NCBI GenBank assembly: GCA_019925105.1
Contig: JAHGAU010000007.1
Span: 372,001-436,000 of the forward strand
Origin: Niebla homalea
Taxonomy: Eukaryota; Ascomycota; Lecanoromycetes; Lecanorales; Ramalinaceae
DNA: 64,000 nt
Direction: 5' to 3'
Shown here: positions 21,864-33,125 of the stretch, piece after piece
Layout: each line of letters begins with the position of its first letter
Numbering within the stretch: the stretch's first letter is position 1
Made by a program: the position numbers and the translations under genes
Notes under the pieces: generated by a model
Seen by the model: only the letters and a program-made list of their open reading frames with translations
What the model was told of the DNA's origin: nothing
Database searches by the model: none

Positions 21864-23797
21864 GGAGTCGCATGGTCGTGCTATGCGGCCAGGACTTTAA
21901 GACATTTGACGCTGGATGAATCAAAGTGCGAGAGAATCGTGTAGAGGCGAATGCGTGTACAACTAGATAGGCTGTGTGCCTGGCGATTGTTTAGAGGGTC
22001 GAGAGAAAATGGTCCTGTTGACTCCATTCCGACAATTGCGATAATAATGCAGATAGTGTTTGTTCGCCAATCATTACAGCCATCGTGCTTCATGCATGTC
22101 TGGGTATGCAGCGGGCCTGGCCTGATGAGAAATCATGATTATCTGGTCGCCCCTTTTCTTGCCACTTCTGGAAATGCAGCACCTTCCCCTCCTGCCTACG
22201 ATTGACCTTTCCCCCTACCTTTGGCTCCCAATATTCCTATGTAAATGTCTGATTATCAAGCCCGAAATGTTGTAATTGCAGTACCTGGCCACTAAGGTAC
22301 CTCTGTCAGAAGCTGTGATAATATATCTCTTATTTGAAGAATCTCAGATCCCGACCCCGTAAAACAGCTGTTGGAGCCGAGACTGCACTTCTTTTTCACG
22401 ACACAATTGGGTCTATTCATTACATTACTCCATATATATATTTAAGGTAGAGGCATTACACCTTCGCTGAAGTTATGATAACGAACGCGTTCCCGGTCTG
22501 TTCGCGTACCCATTCTTACCTTACACATTCGCTTTGCGCATTTCCATACCTCTCAGACCTTAATCTGCAAAACCTTTGTGTTCGAGAATGCTGTGCGACG
22601 AATCGGCAATTTTTAAATGTGTTCGTTCGCTGCCCAAGCTATTACCCCTCCCTCCGCTCCCCCTTCCAAGCGGGCCCCCATCGACATCGATGATAAAATA
22701 AACAAGTGTTCGCCTTCCTGCCCATTCCACAGCTCTATTCACACCGAACTTGCCTTTATGGGGCGACGTGGAGGTTCTTGCCCATCAATGTTGGAGACAC
22801 ACAACAACCTTGACAATGAATGCTGCGCAATAAGTTTTCCCGATTGGGAAAATCACGACGTCTCTGGCGTCGGAATCTCGTGGCGCTCTCCCGTGGAGAT
22901 TGAGCGTTTTCATCATGCTTTTTCTTTTTCACTTGAGGGGCTGGGTTGGATCGGAGCGTAATTTCCAGGAACTGCTATATACATTTGATTTAATCTTGAA
23001 GTGTCTTTTACTTTTGCGGAGGCGTCGCTTTTCGAGGGGGTTTGGACTGTGTAATAGGGGATGGAAGGATATTGTGTTGCTTTGCATCGTCGCGGGCGTT
23101 TTGCTGCATGGAAGGAAGCAGGTCAAGTGGTTTTCCCGGATGGTGATCAAGAAGGGTGTTTTTGGTAAGATGGGAAGCGGCTTGGAAAGTCCGGACATGA
23201 AGTAGCCCGCCTGGTCTGTCTACCACGGAGAAATTTCGATTTCACGTGCTTTGCTGGAAGGACAACATGCTTTGAAGGGACGTATACTGTAAAAACAGAC
23301 TAGAAGTCCTGGAGCTTTCAATGAATACGGGTTTCCAAACATTGCGGGGTGAAAGATGATGGATAATGCAGGAAGAGTCCAGAGACAACGATGGTATTCT
23401 CCATTTAATGATGGACTTGACTTGTGGTCGGATGTTGTAGATATAGGTCATTCAGAGCAGCAGAGGCGGCTTCGACACCTCACTGAGCTTTAATAGTATA
23501 AATCAAGACTCGTGTATGAGGTGTGATCAGAACTCGACCTGAGTTGTCATTGACTATTGCTGAACACGGTGAGCTAGTGCTAATTTGAATGCATACAATT
23601 AAATAGCAAGCACATTGCCACCGAAGGCGTTCCGCAACCTCAGCTTATACAAAGCCACTGTGCCGGTAAATGATGTACAAAGGCATGCGAAAGATCCGAA
23701 CTTCACCTGGGATAGTCAGTATCTCCCGGAAGATTTCTCAACATTCTGTGGAGCGAGATACCTGCATTGTGCTGCTTTGCCAGCACGTTCACCATGT
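21864..23797. other. Long convergent intergenic region
   Basis: About 1.9 kb between convergent genes. Overlapping short ORFs on both strands (for example 22617-22961) have no domain, no matching introns and unstable composition. Sequence around 22240-22460 is AT-rich. No transposon ends, tRNA or rRNA were seen. Confidence 0.45.
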
Positions 23798-24967
23798 TCA
23801 ACCTGTGAGATCCACAAAATCGATTTCCGAAGATCCCTGGACCTTCGGCCTCTTCACTCTTGTGTCTGAATCCGATAGTATCACTACGTCTTCGTCATTG
23901 CGTTCGCGCTTCATTCTGCGGCGCTCAGGCTTGACAGTGGACTGCTGCCCCTGGCGAACGCGAGCCTTGAATGCGTCAATCCATGTCATGGTGATAGGAG
24001 GACAAACGATACATGCCTGGTGTCTACGAGCCCATTCTTGCAATTCTTCGCGCGTTAAAGTATCGACATCTCGCTCCTCTAGGGGCGCGGGTGACGGGGT
24101 GCGCGGAATTAAAAGCAAGCTTTGCAGCGCCCCTACCCCAGGTCAGTGCCCGTTCGGGTTTGTTGGACAGGATTTGGGCTTACTTTTGGAACGATATTTG
24201 AAGTGGAACACAGCCATTGGACAATTTTCACCATCAACGTATGTTGCATGCACAGTACCTCTCGGGCCTGTCAATGTAGCTTCGCCCACACTGATATTCG
24301 TCAGTCATTGGATACACGGTCAAGCGGTTCCGAAACTCACCTCGTACTGTGAGTCAAACTGCCCCCTTTCAGCTTTTTCTCAGTTAGTTCCAGACTCTGA
24401 CGATGTATATTATGAGGTCTGCCCTTGGGGTGGCCTTTTGGTGTTTTTGATGGATTGCCCGTCACGTGTCTACGATGTACGTGGACAGATAATACCCCTA
24501 GAGACTTCAATTGCGCTAGATCTACCAGCTGAGGAACTCGATGGGTGGCTTCCTCCACTTGGAATGAATTTAGCAAGTAAGCGCTCGCGCCGAACGACGA
24601 GGGCCTCACGAAGTTTGATCTCGCTAAAGTGCCATTTTCTGAGCTCCCAATGGTTTCCATTGAACGTGTTAGTACCATCTGTCCAGTTCACCCAGTCATG
24701 ACGCTCCTCTGTGAGTCTGCGCTGCTCTGCTATAAACCTCTCTTCGTTGACGCCGTCCGCAGTGACGTGGAATGACAGAGCGTTAGAAGTCATCTTGTAA
24801 GCTTTGGGTATGCGTGTCTTGATTTTGAAAGGTGCTCCGGATACGCTCTCCACATATCTCGAGATCGTCTTGTCATCAACACTGCCGGCCTCGTCTTCGT
24901 CCTCGTATTCTTTCAGATCAACATCACCTACTTGCACCGTAATTTCGATGCCTTTGAATTTGACCAT
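23798..24967 (-). CDS. DUF7918-like fungal protein
   Basis: Model: complement of 23798-24132, 24184-24290, 24341-24528 and 24599-24967 (332 aa). It starts MVKFKGIEITVQVGDVDLKEY, continues with SRYVESVSGAPFKIKTRIPKAY, LGVLSVHVHR, YRSKRALQSLLLIPRTPSP and ends EIDFVDLTG. This order (a beta-rich domain opening with a short acidic insert, a YIEA-SGA-like motif, an IIPRTPSP linker, then a charged tail) matches fungal proteins annotated as DUF7918, whose function is unknown. The tail is rich in Lys/Arg/Glu with ILSDSD and IDFVDLTG motifs, the latter resembling SUMO-interaction motifs. Introns 2-4 have good ends; intron 1 (24529-24598, GTCGTT donor) is the weakest. No signal peptide or membrane span. 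Nuclear localisation is possible from the basic runs. Identification is from memory of the family. Confidence 0.6.
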
Positions 24968-25496
24968 GACGGCAGATTGACGAGTCGCTTAGCGCCTCAG
25001 CAGCAACAGACCAGCTGATTGGTCCTGTCACATGTCTCTGAACGATGTCGCAGTTGTGAAAAGTGCATAAGGCTGATTGGAGATGGAAGGGACGTTGAAT
25101 AAGCGTGTTGGTCTTGCCGGACGCGGAATTGAACGTGTCAAGCACCGAGGAGAAAAGCCGCTAACCACTTTGACCACAGAGTAGCGCCAATAGGGATCGA
25201 ACCCACCGGTTATAACCCACTGGAACACAAGGATTAAATCCGTGACACTGTGCTAGCAATGCTGACAAGGTGCTAACTTTGAAGCAAAGTGTTGACTGAA
25301 ATGTAGAGGAGCAAACATCACGTCTGTACTGAAGATTTCTATAGCCAAGAGCTGCGCACTAGTGTTGGCTTGAAGAGCACTTCCTGCATTCGTCCCCAAG
25401 CCTTGATGCATTGACATGCTATCCTCCAGAGTGCAACGCTAAAACCAATGATGATGCATCCTGCTCGCTCATGCCAATCCCATCTCAAGCAATTGA
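24968..25496. other. Intergenic region with tRNA-like relics
   Basis: A 529-bp spacer between two minus-strand genes. It contains Pol III promoter-like boxes (listed separately) and otherwise nothing recognisable. Confidence 0.45.
25113..25250 (-). other. Decayed tRNA-like sequences with A and B boxes
   Basis: On the minus strand, TGGTCAAAGTGG (25176 to 25165) fits the Pol III A-box consensus. Thirty bases further on, GTTCAATTCC (25134 to 25125) fits a B box, the spacing of a normal tRNA gene. Placing the acceptor stem from these gives only four of seven pairs, and the T stem does not close. Just upstream a second perfect B box, GGGTTCGATCCC (25204 to 25193), follows an A-like TGTTCCAGTGG too closely for an anticodon arm. 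I read this as two degenerate tRNA-derived pieces, not functional tRNAs. Confidence 0.4.
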
Positions 25497-26471
25497 TTAC
25501 CATGGCCCGACACGTACCGGAACATTTGTTCCATATGATCCCGACAATAGCTCCTGCCTTACACTGTTCAACTCATCACTTCCGCCCGTTTGACCCATCT
25601 GACTTCCACCGATCCATCCAACAACTCTTCCCAACTCCTCCACAGCTTGCTGCAGCCGCCCTCCCGATGCGACGTTGTGCTTGTTCAGCCTCATCTCCCA
25701 CCCGTCATATTTCAGACCCAGGCCGCCAGCCCTTTTGCCGGCCTCCTGTAGAGCTAGCACCCACGCCTTACTAATCTCTTCATAAGCATCTTGTTTGTGC
25801 CTATTATTTTGGGAAGTCACCCAGCCAGGTAGCCTGTGGATGACTTCGGTTGCTCCGTCCAAAAAACTCAAGGACTGCGAGGTCTGCGTCTCGTGTGGTG
25901 GTAGAAAATGCGGGACAAAGTCCGCCAGAGCGTTGAGAAGCTCCAAGAGCTGCGTTCGTATCCTGTTGTAGGCATAGTCTGACGTCTGATCTCCACCGTA
26001 AGGGAACGCTGCTTGGAGATTGGCCTCGTAGGTTTTGAGCACTGAGAGCGCGGAACCAACGCCCGGTCGAGGGGCGGTGGCTTCGATCTCCTGGGCAATG
26101 GTGGGGTGGCTAGTGCACACTTGCTGCAGCACTCCCCTCAAGGATGATGCATCTAGAGTCTCGAGAAGGCGTGATAGTGACAGGGGTCGCCCAAGAGGCT
26201 CTGTTCGACTTCGTTTCGGAGAATGGCGTTGATAGCTGGCTATAGGGCGAGCATGCAGTGGAGATGATGTTGCCATCTGATCATCCACAGGGTCGTCATC
26301 CTCAGCTTTCCTCTTTCTCGAGCTTGATGACGAGGGGAGTTGTGACACTGCAGGTGTGGTCAGTAGTGGAACACAACCTTGGCGGTGTAGGCACAAACTT
26401 GAGCGTGAGGGGGAGAGGCGTGGGTTTTGGAGGTGATGCGGGGGAGATGGAGTTGCTAGTATACTGTTCAT
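25497..26471 (-). CDS. STS1: Proteasome nuclear tether STS1/Cut8
   Basis: Model: complement of 25497-26347 and 26399-26471 (307 aa). STS1/Cut8 tethers the 26S proteasome to the nucleus and is needed for nuclear protein turnover and chromosome segregation. Family landmarks are SRSMSQ..RKRKAEDD near the N-terminus (basic, nuclear-import-like), GRPLSLSRLLETLDASSLRGVL, TAPRPGVGSALSVLKTYE, SDYAYNRIRTQL, FVPHFLPPHE, SFLDGATEVIHRLPGW and EEISKAWVLALQEAGKR, in the usual order. The 51-nt intron (26348-26398, GTTTGT..CTGCAG, ACTGAC branch) is a multiple of three without stops. It would be read as 17 extra residues in a naive ORF; removing it restores the family-typical SRSMS junction. Length matches fungal homologues. 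Confidence 0.88.
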   Translation of the reverse strand: MNSILATPSPPHHLQNPRLSPSRSSLCLHRQGCVPLLTTPAVSQLPSSSSSRKRKAEDDDPVDDQMATSSPLHARPIASYQRHSPKRSRTEPLGRPLSLSRLLETLDASSLRGVLQQVCTSHPTIAQEIEATAPRPGVGSALSVLKTYEANLQAAFPYGGDQTSDYAYNRIRTQLLELLNALADFVPHFLPPHETQTSQSLSFLDGATEVIHRLPGWVTSQNNRHKQDAYEEISKAWVLALQEAGKRAGGLGLKYDGWEMRLNKHNVASGGRLQQAVEELGRVVGWIGGSQMGQTGGSDELNSVRQELLSGSYGTNVPVRVGPW

Positions 26472-27043
26472 AGCTGCTTATGGTTCGCTTATGAAGAAAC
26501 GAATGTGCAGGAGAACGGGTGGAGAGTGGAGATGATGTGAAAGAAAGGATGTGATGACTGGTGGGATGAAAGTGGAAGGAGATCCCGGGTGTGACTTCCC
26601 ATTTCTGAGGTGGCTTTTTAGCGCCAGACTTGCAGATCTTGTGTCAGAAAGCTACTGCAGCAGCCAACGAAACAATGTTCCCCCTTTGTTCTAATGCTGC
26701 TTTCTGTGCAAGGGATACATCTGGACTCATCTACTATACCTCACACATACGGTGTGAGGATCTCGTCATGTAGACAATCAGACCGATTACTGTTCATTTC
26801 TGGCATTGCTGCTTGCCAGCATCTAATCTGCCACAGCGGTGACAGTAATCAAGTATGCTTTGCATGCTATTGAACATGTCATCACCCGTGGACGGTCTTT
26901 TGAGAAAGGCTTGAAAGGTCGTTTCATCAAGATCATGACCCATTCACGATCTCATGGTCGTAGATTGTCCGCCAGCGCCTTGCTATGTCCTTTCAATTCA
27001 GCAGCCCAAGCGAGCTTATATTTAATGCCACTCCCAATGTTGC
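26472..27043. other. Intergenic spacer between STS1 and MTR4
   Basis: About 570 bp between tandem minus-strand genes, holding the STS1 promoter and the MTR4 3' UTR. A short plus ORF (26839-27135) has no features. Confidence 0.4.
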
Positions 27044-30000
27044 CTACAGATAAAGTGATTGAGCGGCGACAATGTCCCTCTTCACCTTGTTCAAGGACTC
27101 CTCAAATTTCTGCTCCAAGTCAGTGCTCCCCATGACCTTGGCAGCCTGCGCAAGCTGCCTCAGAAGCTCCTCAAGGCGTCTGAAGAGCCGGATCAGGCTG
27201 CCTTCATACACATCGGTCATCTTGCAAATCTCCGCAAAAGACTTTCCATGTGCCCATGCATACACAACCTCCATGAGCTGCCATTTGAACGTTTGGACAT
27301 ACTCCTCTTCGTTCAGGGGTAGCTTACTCTCCTGAGAGACCTTTGCAACGATACGTGCCTTTGCTATCACTTCTCGGTGCGGACGAGCAAGCTCTTCCTT
27401 TAGACTGTCGGCGTTTGATTTCTCCTCAAATATGAAACAGCTGAGAACGGAGGCGCACATCTCAGGGGAGAGCTCATTGAAGAAGCGATCGAAAAGGAGC
27501 TCGCTCAGTAGAAGTTCGTCACCTGTAGAGATCTCACATGCGACTCTAGCTTTGAGTTGGACGACTTCTGCATCGTTGATGAATTCAAATCGACGCAGAA
27601 CACGTTTGCGGCATTTCAATTCATCGAGTTGCATGATTGACAAGGCCTCTGTGATCTTCCTCTTTGTCGCCCTGGTTTTATCGTGCAGTATGACTTTCTC
27701 CGCATATTGATCGTACAGGCCAGCCAGCCGTGGCGAGTTGTGGAGAGGGTTTGCGAGCAGACGGGACTCCAAAACTTCGATTTTCTGGCAAACGTTAGCA
27801 ATGGTTCGTGTTAGCAGACGCGCGGTACCTACCCGAAGCAGCTTCTTGAACGAAGCATCCTGAATGCCCATGTTTTCAACGGGATCAAGAACTGCAATTC
27901 CATCAGGAAACCTCCTCTTCACTTCCTCCACTGACTTCTGAACGGTGTTCCTTGCCTCTGCCGATTTCAAGTCTTGAGGCAAGAAGATGCGCACATGCCC
28001 GATGGATTCAACGCACGAAAGTAAGATCGGCACAACTTCCATCCTCCCCTTTTCGCCTTTGGATGGAGGCCTGACTCCTGGCGGTAGCTCTGAATGAGTC
28101 TTTGTACCGTTTGAGGACGAGGTGGCCACAGGGATGCACACATCAAGCACAAAGCTCTGTTGTGGAGGGATATCCTCCGCCTTTTGGCCCCTCTGCGGTA
28201 CCCTTCGCATGAAGTTTACCACGGCGCCCCACCCAAAATCGAAATCAGCATGCTTGATATGCACCAGTCGACCAGTCTGCATGAATTGTAGACTGTAATT
28301 TGGGTGGTTGATGACATCGCGCATGTCGCTCGAATAGGTTTTCAATTGTGCTCTCAGGTCATAATACTCTTTGACCATCGCCTCTTCTGGGACATGCCAC
28401 TCGGATTTGCGGACCTCCATATCGTGAAGCTCTTTCTCCAGCCCAGAGACGCTAGCTGTGTTTTGGAATTGGAAGAAACACCTCTCCAGCATAAATTCGG
28501 GAGAGATGCCTTCGACCCTCATGAGGTTTAAAATCATATTGTAACCCAGGTAAAAAGCAGAATTGAGCTTGTCCTGCTCGCCTCGAACGATCTCTTTGGC
28601 GATATCAGGCTCCATCTTGTCTTCAATCATCATGATCACGATCCCACGTTCGTCAATTCCCCGTCTGCCTGCTCGCCCCGACATTTGCACAAATTCGGAG
28701 GGAGTGATCCATCTTTGTGTGACGCCATCAAATTTCCGGACGCTAGTGAAGACCACGGTCTTTGCAGGCATATTGAGACCAATGGAGAACGTTTCTGTGG
28801 CGAACAGGACCTTGATCAACCCCTCCTGAAACAGGATCTCGATTGTTTCTTTGAGGATGGGCAGCAGTCCCGAATGATGAATGCCAATCCCACGCCTCAG
28901 CAAAGGCAGTATATTCTGAATCTGAGGCAGCCGCTTGTCCTCGTCAGACAGCATTTCTAATGCACTGTTGAATACCTTCTCAACCATGGCCTTTTCCGTA
29001 TTATCATTGAACGTCAAGTTACTCATTTGGAGTGCAAACGCTTCACAGTTGTTCTTGCTGAAGCTGAAGACGATGACAGGGTTGTAATTCTTCATCATGA
29101 TCATTTTCACGATTTTGTAGATATCAGAAGGCCCTTTGTTGCCACCCTTGTTCAGTTTCTTATCTTTACCCCTACCTTTGCGTTTGGCCATTGCGTCTGC
29201 CGGATCGTCACCCTGCTTGTCTCCAATCGTAGTCATCGCCTTGTTGAAGTTCTCCTCCCTGAAATTACCCTTCTCGTCCACGATGAGATGGATGCCATCA
29301 GCACCAGCAGGAAAGAAGTAATGCTGCAGCGGAGTAGGTCTGAAGTCCGTGTAGACAACGTGAACTGGCTGCGAATGTGTCTTTGTGATCCATTCCGCAA
29401 ATTGCATGGCATTTGGAATAGTCGCAGAGAGAAAGACATAACGAACCTTGTCTGGAAGTAAGATGATCGTCTCTTCCCAGACCACTCCCCGTGCCTTATC
29501 GCGCAAGTAGTGGATCTCGTCAAAGACAACCCACCCGACTTCCCTCATAATCTCGGAGCCCCTGTACAACATCGAGCGTAGAATTTCTGTAGTCATGACC
29601 AGACACGTCGCTGTAGGGTTGATCGTCACATCCCCAGTCATCAGCCCAACATCACCAAATTCTGCAACAAACTCTCGGTATTTTTGATTGCTCAGTGCCT
29701 TTATAGGACTTGTGTAAATGACTCTTTGATTGTTCTTGAGACTCTGCGCGATAGCGTATTCTGCCACAACGGTCTTCCCAGCACTGGTATGAGCTGACAC
29801 GAGAACGCTCTCCCCTCTTTCTATGGAAGCAATTGAAACCTGTTGAAAGGGATCTAAGGTGAAAGGCCATGTCCTGGCTGGAGTCTCAGGAGCTTTGTGC
29901 TCTGAAATCGGCACATATTCATAGTCTGGTGGCAGAGCAACCTGATGCCGCACCTGATGTGACAGCACAACGGCTGTTCCTTCTTTGGCTGCCTGTAGAC

Positions 30001-30304
30001 CTGCAGAGGCGGCGACCTCACGCGATTGTTCGGTCTCAAAGGTGTCTGTGACCAAAGGTTCTGCCTCTGGCTCCTTTCTCTGACGTTTGGGACTTGGGAG
30101 TTGGCCTCCATTTGTGGACTGTCTTTGGGCTGCTTCATAGCCTTCTACAGGGTCTTGCATAGGACTATCTCCATCGTTGGGCACAGAACCGTTGGTCACT
30201 TTTGCTTCCCCGTTTGCTAATCGCTTCTTATGTTTGTCTTTGGTCTTCGGTACCTTGGTACCGACTTTGGGATCATCGAATACGTCAAATAATTCGTTAT
30301 TCAT
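27044..30304 (-). CDS. MTR4: RNA helicase MTR4/DOB1, nuclear exosome cofactor
   Basis: Model: complement of 27044-27784 and 27833-30304 (1070 aa, almost the length of yeast Mtr4). This Ski2-like DExH helicase unwinds RNA for the nuclear exosome, as part of TRAMP-type complexes, in rRNA processing and RNA surveillance. Walker A is AHTSAGKT (about residues 171-178), followed by the DEIH box in [14 protein letters not shown] in LSATIPN, and motif [12 protein letters not shown]. The arch/KOW region and the C-terminal DSHCT domain (ending AAQSLYL) follow. The 48-nt intron (27785-27832, GTAGGT..TGCCAG, GCTAAC branch) is in frame without stops and interrupts [15 protein letters not shown], a motif continuous in the family. 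The start [11 protein letters not shown] is favoured over upstream in-frame codons. It is divergent with the KH-protein gene. Confidence 0.95.
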   Translation of the reverse strand: MNNELFDVFDDPKVGTKVPKTKDKHKKRLANGEAKVTNGSVPNDGDSPMQDPVEGYEAAQRQSTNGGQLPSPKRQRKEPEAEPLVTDTFETEQSREVAASAGLQAAKEGTAVVLSHQVRHQVALPPDYEYVPISEHKAPETPARTWPFTLDPFQQVSIASIERGESVLVSAHTSAGKTVVAEYAIAQSLKNNQRVIYTSPIKALSNQKYREFVAEFGDVGLMTGDVTINPTATCLVMTTEILRSMLYRGSEIMREVGWVVFDEIHYLRDKARGVVWEETIILLPDKVRYVFLSATIPNAMQFAEWITKTHSQPVHVVYTDFRPTPLQHYFFPAGADGIHLIVDEKGNFREENFNKAMTTIGDKQGDDPADAMAKRKGRGKDKKLNKGGNKGPSDIYKIVKMIMMKNYNPVIVFSFSKNNCEAFALQMSNLTFNDNTEKAMVEKVFNSALEMLSDEDKRLPQIQNILPLLRRGIGIHHSGLLPILKETIEILFQEGLIKVLFATETFSIGLNMPAKTVVFTSVRKFDGVTQRWITPSEFVQMSGRAGRRGIDERGIVIMMIEDKMEPDIAKEIVRGEQDKLNSAFYLGYNMILNLMRVEGISPEFMLERCFFQFQNTASVSGLEKELHDMEVRKSEWHVPEEAMVKEYYDLRAQLKTYSSDMRDVINHPNYSLQFMQTGRLVHIKHADFDFGWGAVVNFMRRVPQRGQKAEDIPPQQSFVLDVCIPVATSSSNGTKTHSELPPGVRPPSKGEKGRMEVVPILLSCVESIGHVRIFLPQDLKSAEARNTVQKSVEEVKRRFPDGIAVLDPVENMGIQDASFKKLLRVGTARLLTRTIANVCQKIEVLESRLLANPLHNSPRLAGLYDQYAEKVILHDKTRATKRKITEALSIMQLDELKCRKRVLRRFEFINDAEVVQLKARVACEISTGDELLLSELLFDRFFNELSPEMCASVLSCFIFEEKSNADSLKEELARPHREVIAKARIVAKVSQESKLPLNEEEYVQTFKWQLMEVVYAWAHGKSFAEICKMTDVYEGSLIRLFRRLEELLRQLAQAAKVMGSTDLEQKFEESLNKVKRDIVAAQSLYL

Positions 30305-30522
30305 AGTGACTGCGCAATGTCTCTTCTCCGAGCAGTGAAAGTGTCGACGATGATGATCTGTGAGAGCGGTGGATGATATCAAAAACATTATCCGAAGTTT
30401 GGCCGCGCTAGCGCCTCCGCATTTTCCTAGACTTTCCCTCGACTCACTGGAGCTCCTCTACTCTGCACTCTGCACTCTTCATAAGCAACGTATCACTTCG
30501 CGCCGGAAATTGTCCATTCACC
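30305..30522. promoter_or_regulatory. Bidirectional promoter, MTR4 / KH protein
   Basis: Only 218 bp separate the two start codons, which point away from each other. Both genes act in RNA metabolism. No defined element was recognised. Confidence 0.5.
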
Positions 30523-32559
30523 ATGGCTGATGACGAAAGACGGAGTTCTAAAAGGTCGAGGTTTGATCAAACCGAACCTGAGCCAAAACGAGCATCTCGC
30601 TTCGACAGACGATCACGATCCCCGTCTTCAAGACAGCCAGATGCTAAGCGAAGTCGAAGCCCACTATCTGCGAAATCGCCATTGAGCCCTGGCTCTCAGG
30701 CAGCACGACCTGATGCTGCAGCTGCGGCAGGTCAGTCACGGCGCCCTTGGACAATGTTCGCTACAATCCGTTGACACTCTGTTGGATAGCTGCTGCCGCT
30801 GCGCGCATAAACGCCTCAATACAAGCCAAAAAGGGGATACAGCACGTCGAAGTCCCACCCATCCGCAAGGTCTACAGAGCATATGATGCCCCGTTACAAA
30901 CCCTCTTGACTAATGCTCCACTCTAGACCGAGAGTCCACTACCCAAATCCTCGTCTCCCGGGGCTCCTTCAGGTTCCAGTACCAGTAACATCAATGGCGA
31001 CATGTACATCGCAGACGGCGATTACATTAAGGATATTGAAGTCAACGATCTCCGCAACCGCTATACCCTGACCAAAGGCTCAACTCAAAAGATGGTAAAT
31101 ATTCCTATTATGTCCACTGATGCTATCAGGCCCGCAAAGAGCTACCAATCAAGCTCGAGTCATTGCTCGAGCGTCATGCTACTTCATCCTTCCTGTCTTG
31201 TGTGGGAGATATTTGAAGCTTACATGAGGCCCTATAGCTTGCAATAACCCCTCTGTGCCATCTGCTGACCACAAATGCGTGAAAATCTAGATCAAAGAAG
31301 AGACTGGCGCCGGTACGAAATCCCGTCTAATTTATGTACACGCATTATTGGGTCTAGGAATGCTCATGCTTTAAAGATGTCACAACCCGAGGGAACTACT
31401 ATCCCGACAAAAGCATGGCGACTGCTGCAGTAAGTTTTGTAATATGTTCTAGACTCTGCAGTCATTCACAACAAGCAGAGCCCGCCGCTGTATCTGCATA
31501 TCACGAGTACCTCGAAAGATGGTCTTGAACAGGCTGTAGCCAAGGTACAGGAGATGATGAAGCAGGAGCTCCCTAATCTGGTGGACGAGCGACGGTTTCG
31601 ACGACGTGAGCCAGAGCAGGTGGAGCGCGACGAATACGGAAGACGAAAGTGGCCAGAGGAGAAAATACCAATTGATCTCGAGCCGATTCCAGGCTTCAAT
31701 TTGCGAGCGCAAGTGGTGGGTCAGCAGGGCGCGTACGTCAAGCACATACAACAAGAGACCCGTTGCCGTGTGCAAATCAAGGGTCGAAATTCTGGATTCA
31801 CGGAGCATGGGACAGGTGCAGAAAGTGATGAGCCGATGTATCTGCACGTTGCGTAAGTCATCGCGATCAGGGGTCGTCACGACTCACAAACGAACAGGAA
31901 GACATCGGACCGATCCACTAATGCACTGTCTTAGGGGGCCCGATCCAAACGAAGTTCAGAAGGCAAAGGAGCTCTGCTTGTCCCTCCTTGAAAATGTTCG
32001 AGAGCAATACAACAGATTCAAAGAAAATCCTCCTCAACGTGCTGGTTTTGGTTATGACAGACAGCAACCACCGACTCCGTCAAATCCGTATGGAGGTTAC
32101 GGTCAACAGTCATCTGGGTACGGATCGTCCAGCTACGGGCAATCGCAGTCGCCCACGACTCCATCAGCTCGTCCTGGGACGTCCGGACCTCCAGGTGTCA
32201 GTAGCCCTGGTAGCGCGGCAACTGACTACGCAGCTCAATACGCGCAATACTATGGTGGACAAGATCCATACGCTGCTTACGGTGGCTACCAGAACTATGT
32301 TGCGTACTACCAACAGTATTATGCTGCTCAACAAGCGCAGCAGCAAGGCCAAGGCACACCGGGCGCTCCCTCAGCTCAGGGCGAGGAGGCACCACCTCCG
32401 CCACCAAGTGGCTCTCCTCCAAACGGGGGCTACAATTCCGTAAGTCTCGCTACATATCCTCTTCAGGTGACTTCTTTTGATCTATCAACTCAATTCTGAT
32501 TATAGATATGAGCATTCTAACATGGGCATGTGTAGGTTCCACCGCCTCCTGGAATGTGA
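30523..32559 (+). CDS. KH-domain RNA-binding protein, KHDC4-like
   Basis: Model of eight exons: 30523-30730, 30790-30869, 30927-31094, 31291-31312, 31377-31429, 31479-31852, 31935-32439 and 32536-32559 (477 aa). All joins keep frame with GT..AG ends. The N-terminus is Arg/Ser-rich (KRSRFDQ, RRSRSPSSRQ), as in splicing-linked proteins. A first KH-type region contains IEVNDLRNRYTLTKGSTQKM, IKEETGADVTTRGNYY and PPLYLHITS. A second KH domain has the GxxG loop GQQGAYVKHIQQET. The C-terminal third is rich in Tyr/Gln/Gly/Ser/Pro and ends VPPPPGM, with PPPPPSG before it. This layout matches the KHDC4/BLOM7 family, linked in animals to pre-mRNA splicing and snoRNA production; function here is inferred. 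Exons 4 and 5 (22 and 53 nt) both lie inside the first KH domain. Confidence 0.85.
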
Positions 32560-33125
32560 GATGCTATGTCCTTTGGGAAGTTCACTGCGGCAACATCTTC
32601 TGAGGAAAGACTGAAAGGCCCCTGAGGGCCCTTTCGTGATAGCGGAAAGCGGGCTGGCCATGGCGGGGTCTTCCTCTGTCACTTGAATATGTGCATGTTC
32701 GATGGTATTTGCTGCACGTGGAGCTGGGAAAGGACGCGCTTATTTCACCCTATGTATATCTTTAGCTCATGTACGTCGAGTAAATTTCTATGAAATACTA
32801 CATCTCAAAGTGATCGTAGCAAGACCGTAATCCAGAGAAACTCACGTGATCTTGTAATTTTGTGACTTCTAGTAGCATTCGTTCACTTCCTTGGTTTGAT
32901 GTGCAACCCGTGTGGTCTAGTGTGCGGCAGGAAGGATGCTCAACGTGTATTTGGAACATAAAGTTCATGCTGTCCTGCATCTTCAAACATGTAGAATTAT
33001 ATTTGCCCTTCCGGCCACCGCACATGGAAGCAGTGTCTCTGAATCTCCTCACGGGTTAGGCCAGACCCTATTAAGACCGTAAGGAAGATAAGCTTGAAGA
33101 TATCGAAGCAGAAGTTATTGACGGC
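32560..33125. other. Intergenic spacer
   Basis: A 566-bp tandem spacer. The frame before the RecQ ATG (33126) stays open with KLEDIEAEVIDG, so a start in an unseen upstream exon cannot be excluded. Nothing else was recognised. Confidence 0.4.

Noticed and set aside
22617..22961. 114-codon ORF in the long convergent spacer
   Set aside because: Overlaps other ORFs on both strands and shows no conserved features or splice support.
25113..25250. Functional tRNA gene pair
   Set aside because: Acceptor stem has four of seven pairs and the T stem fails; the second unit lacks space for an anticodon arm.
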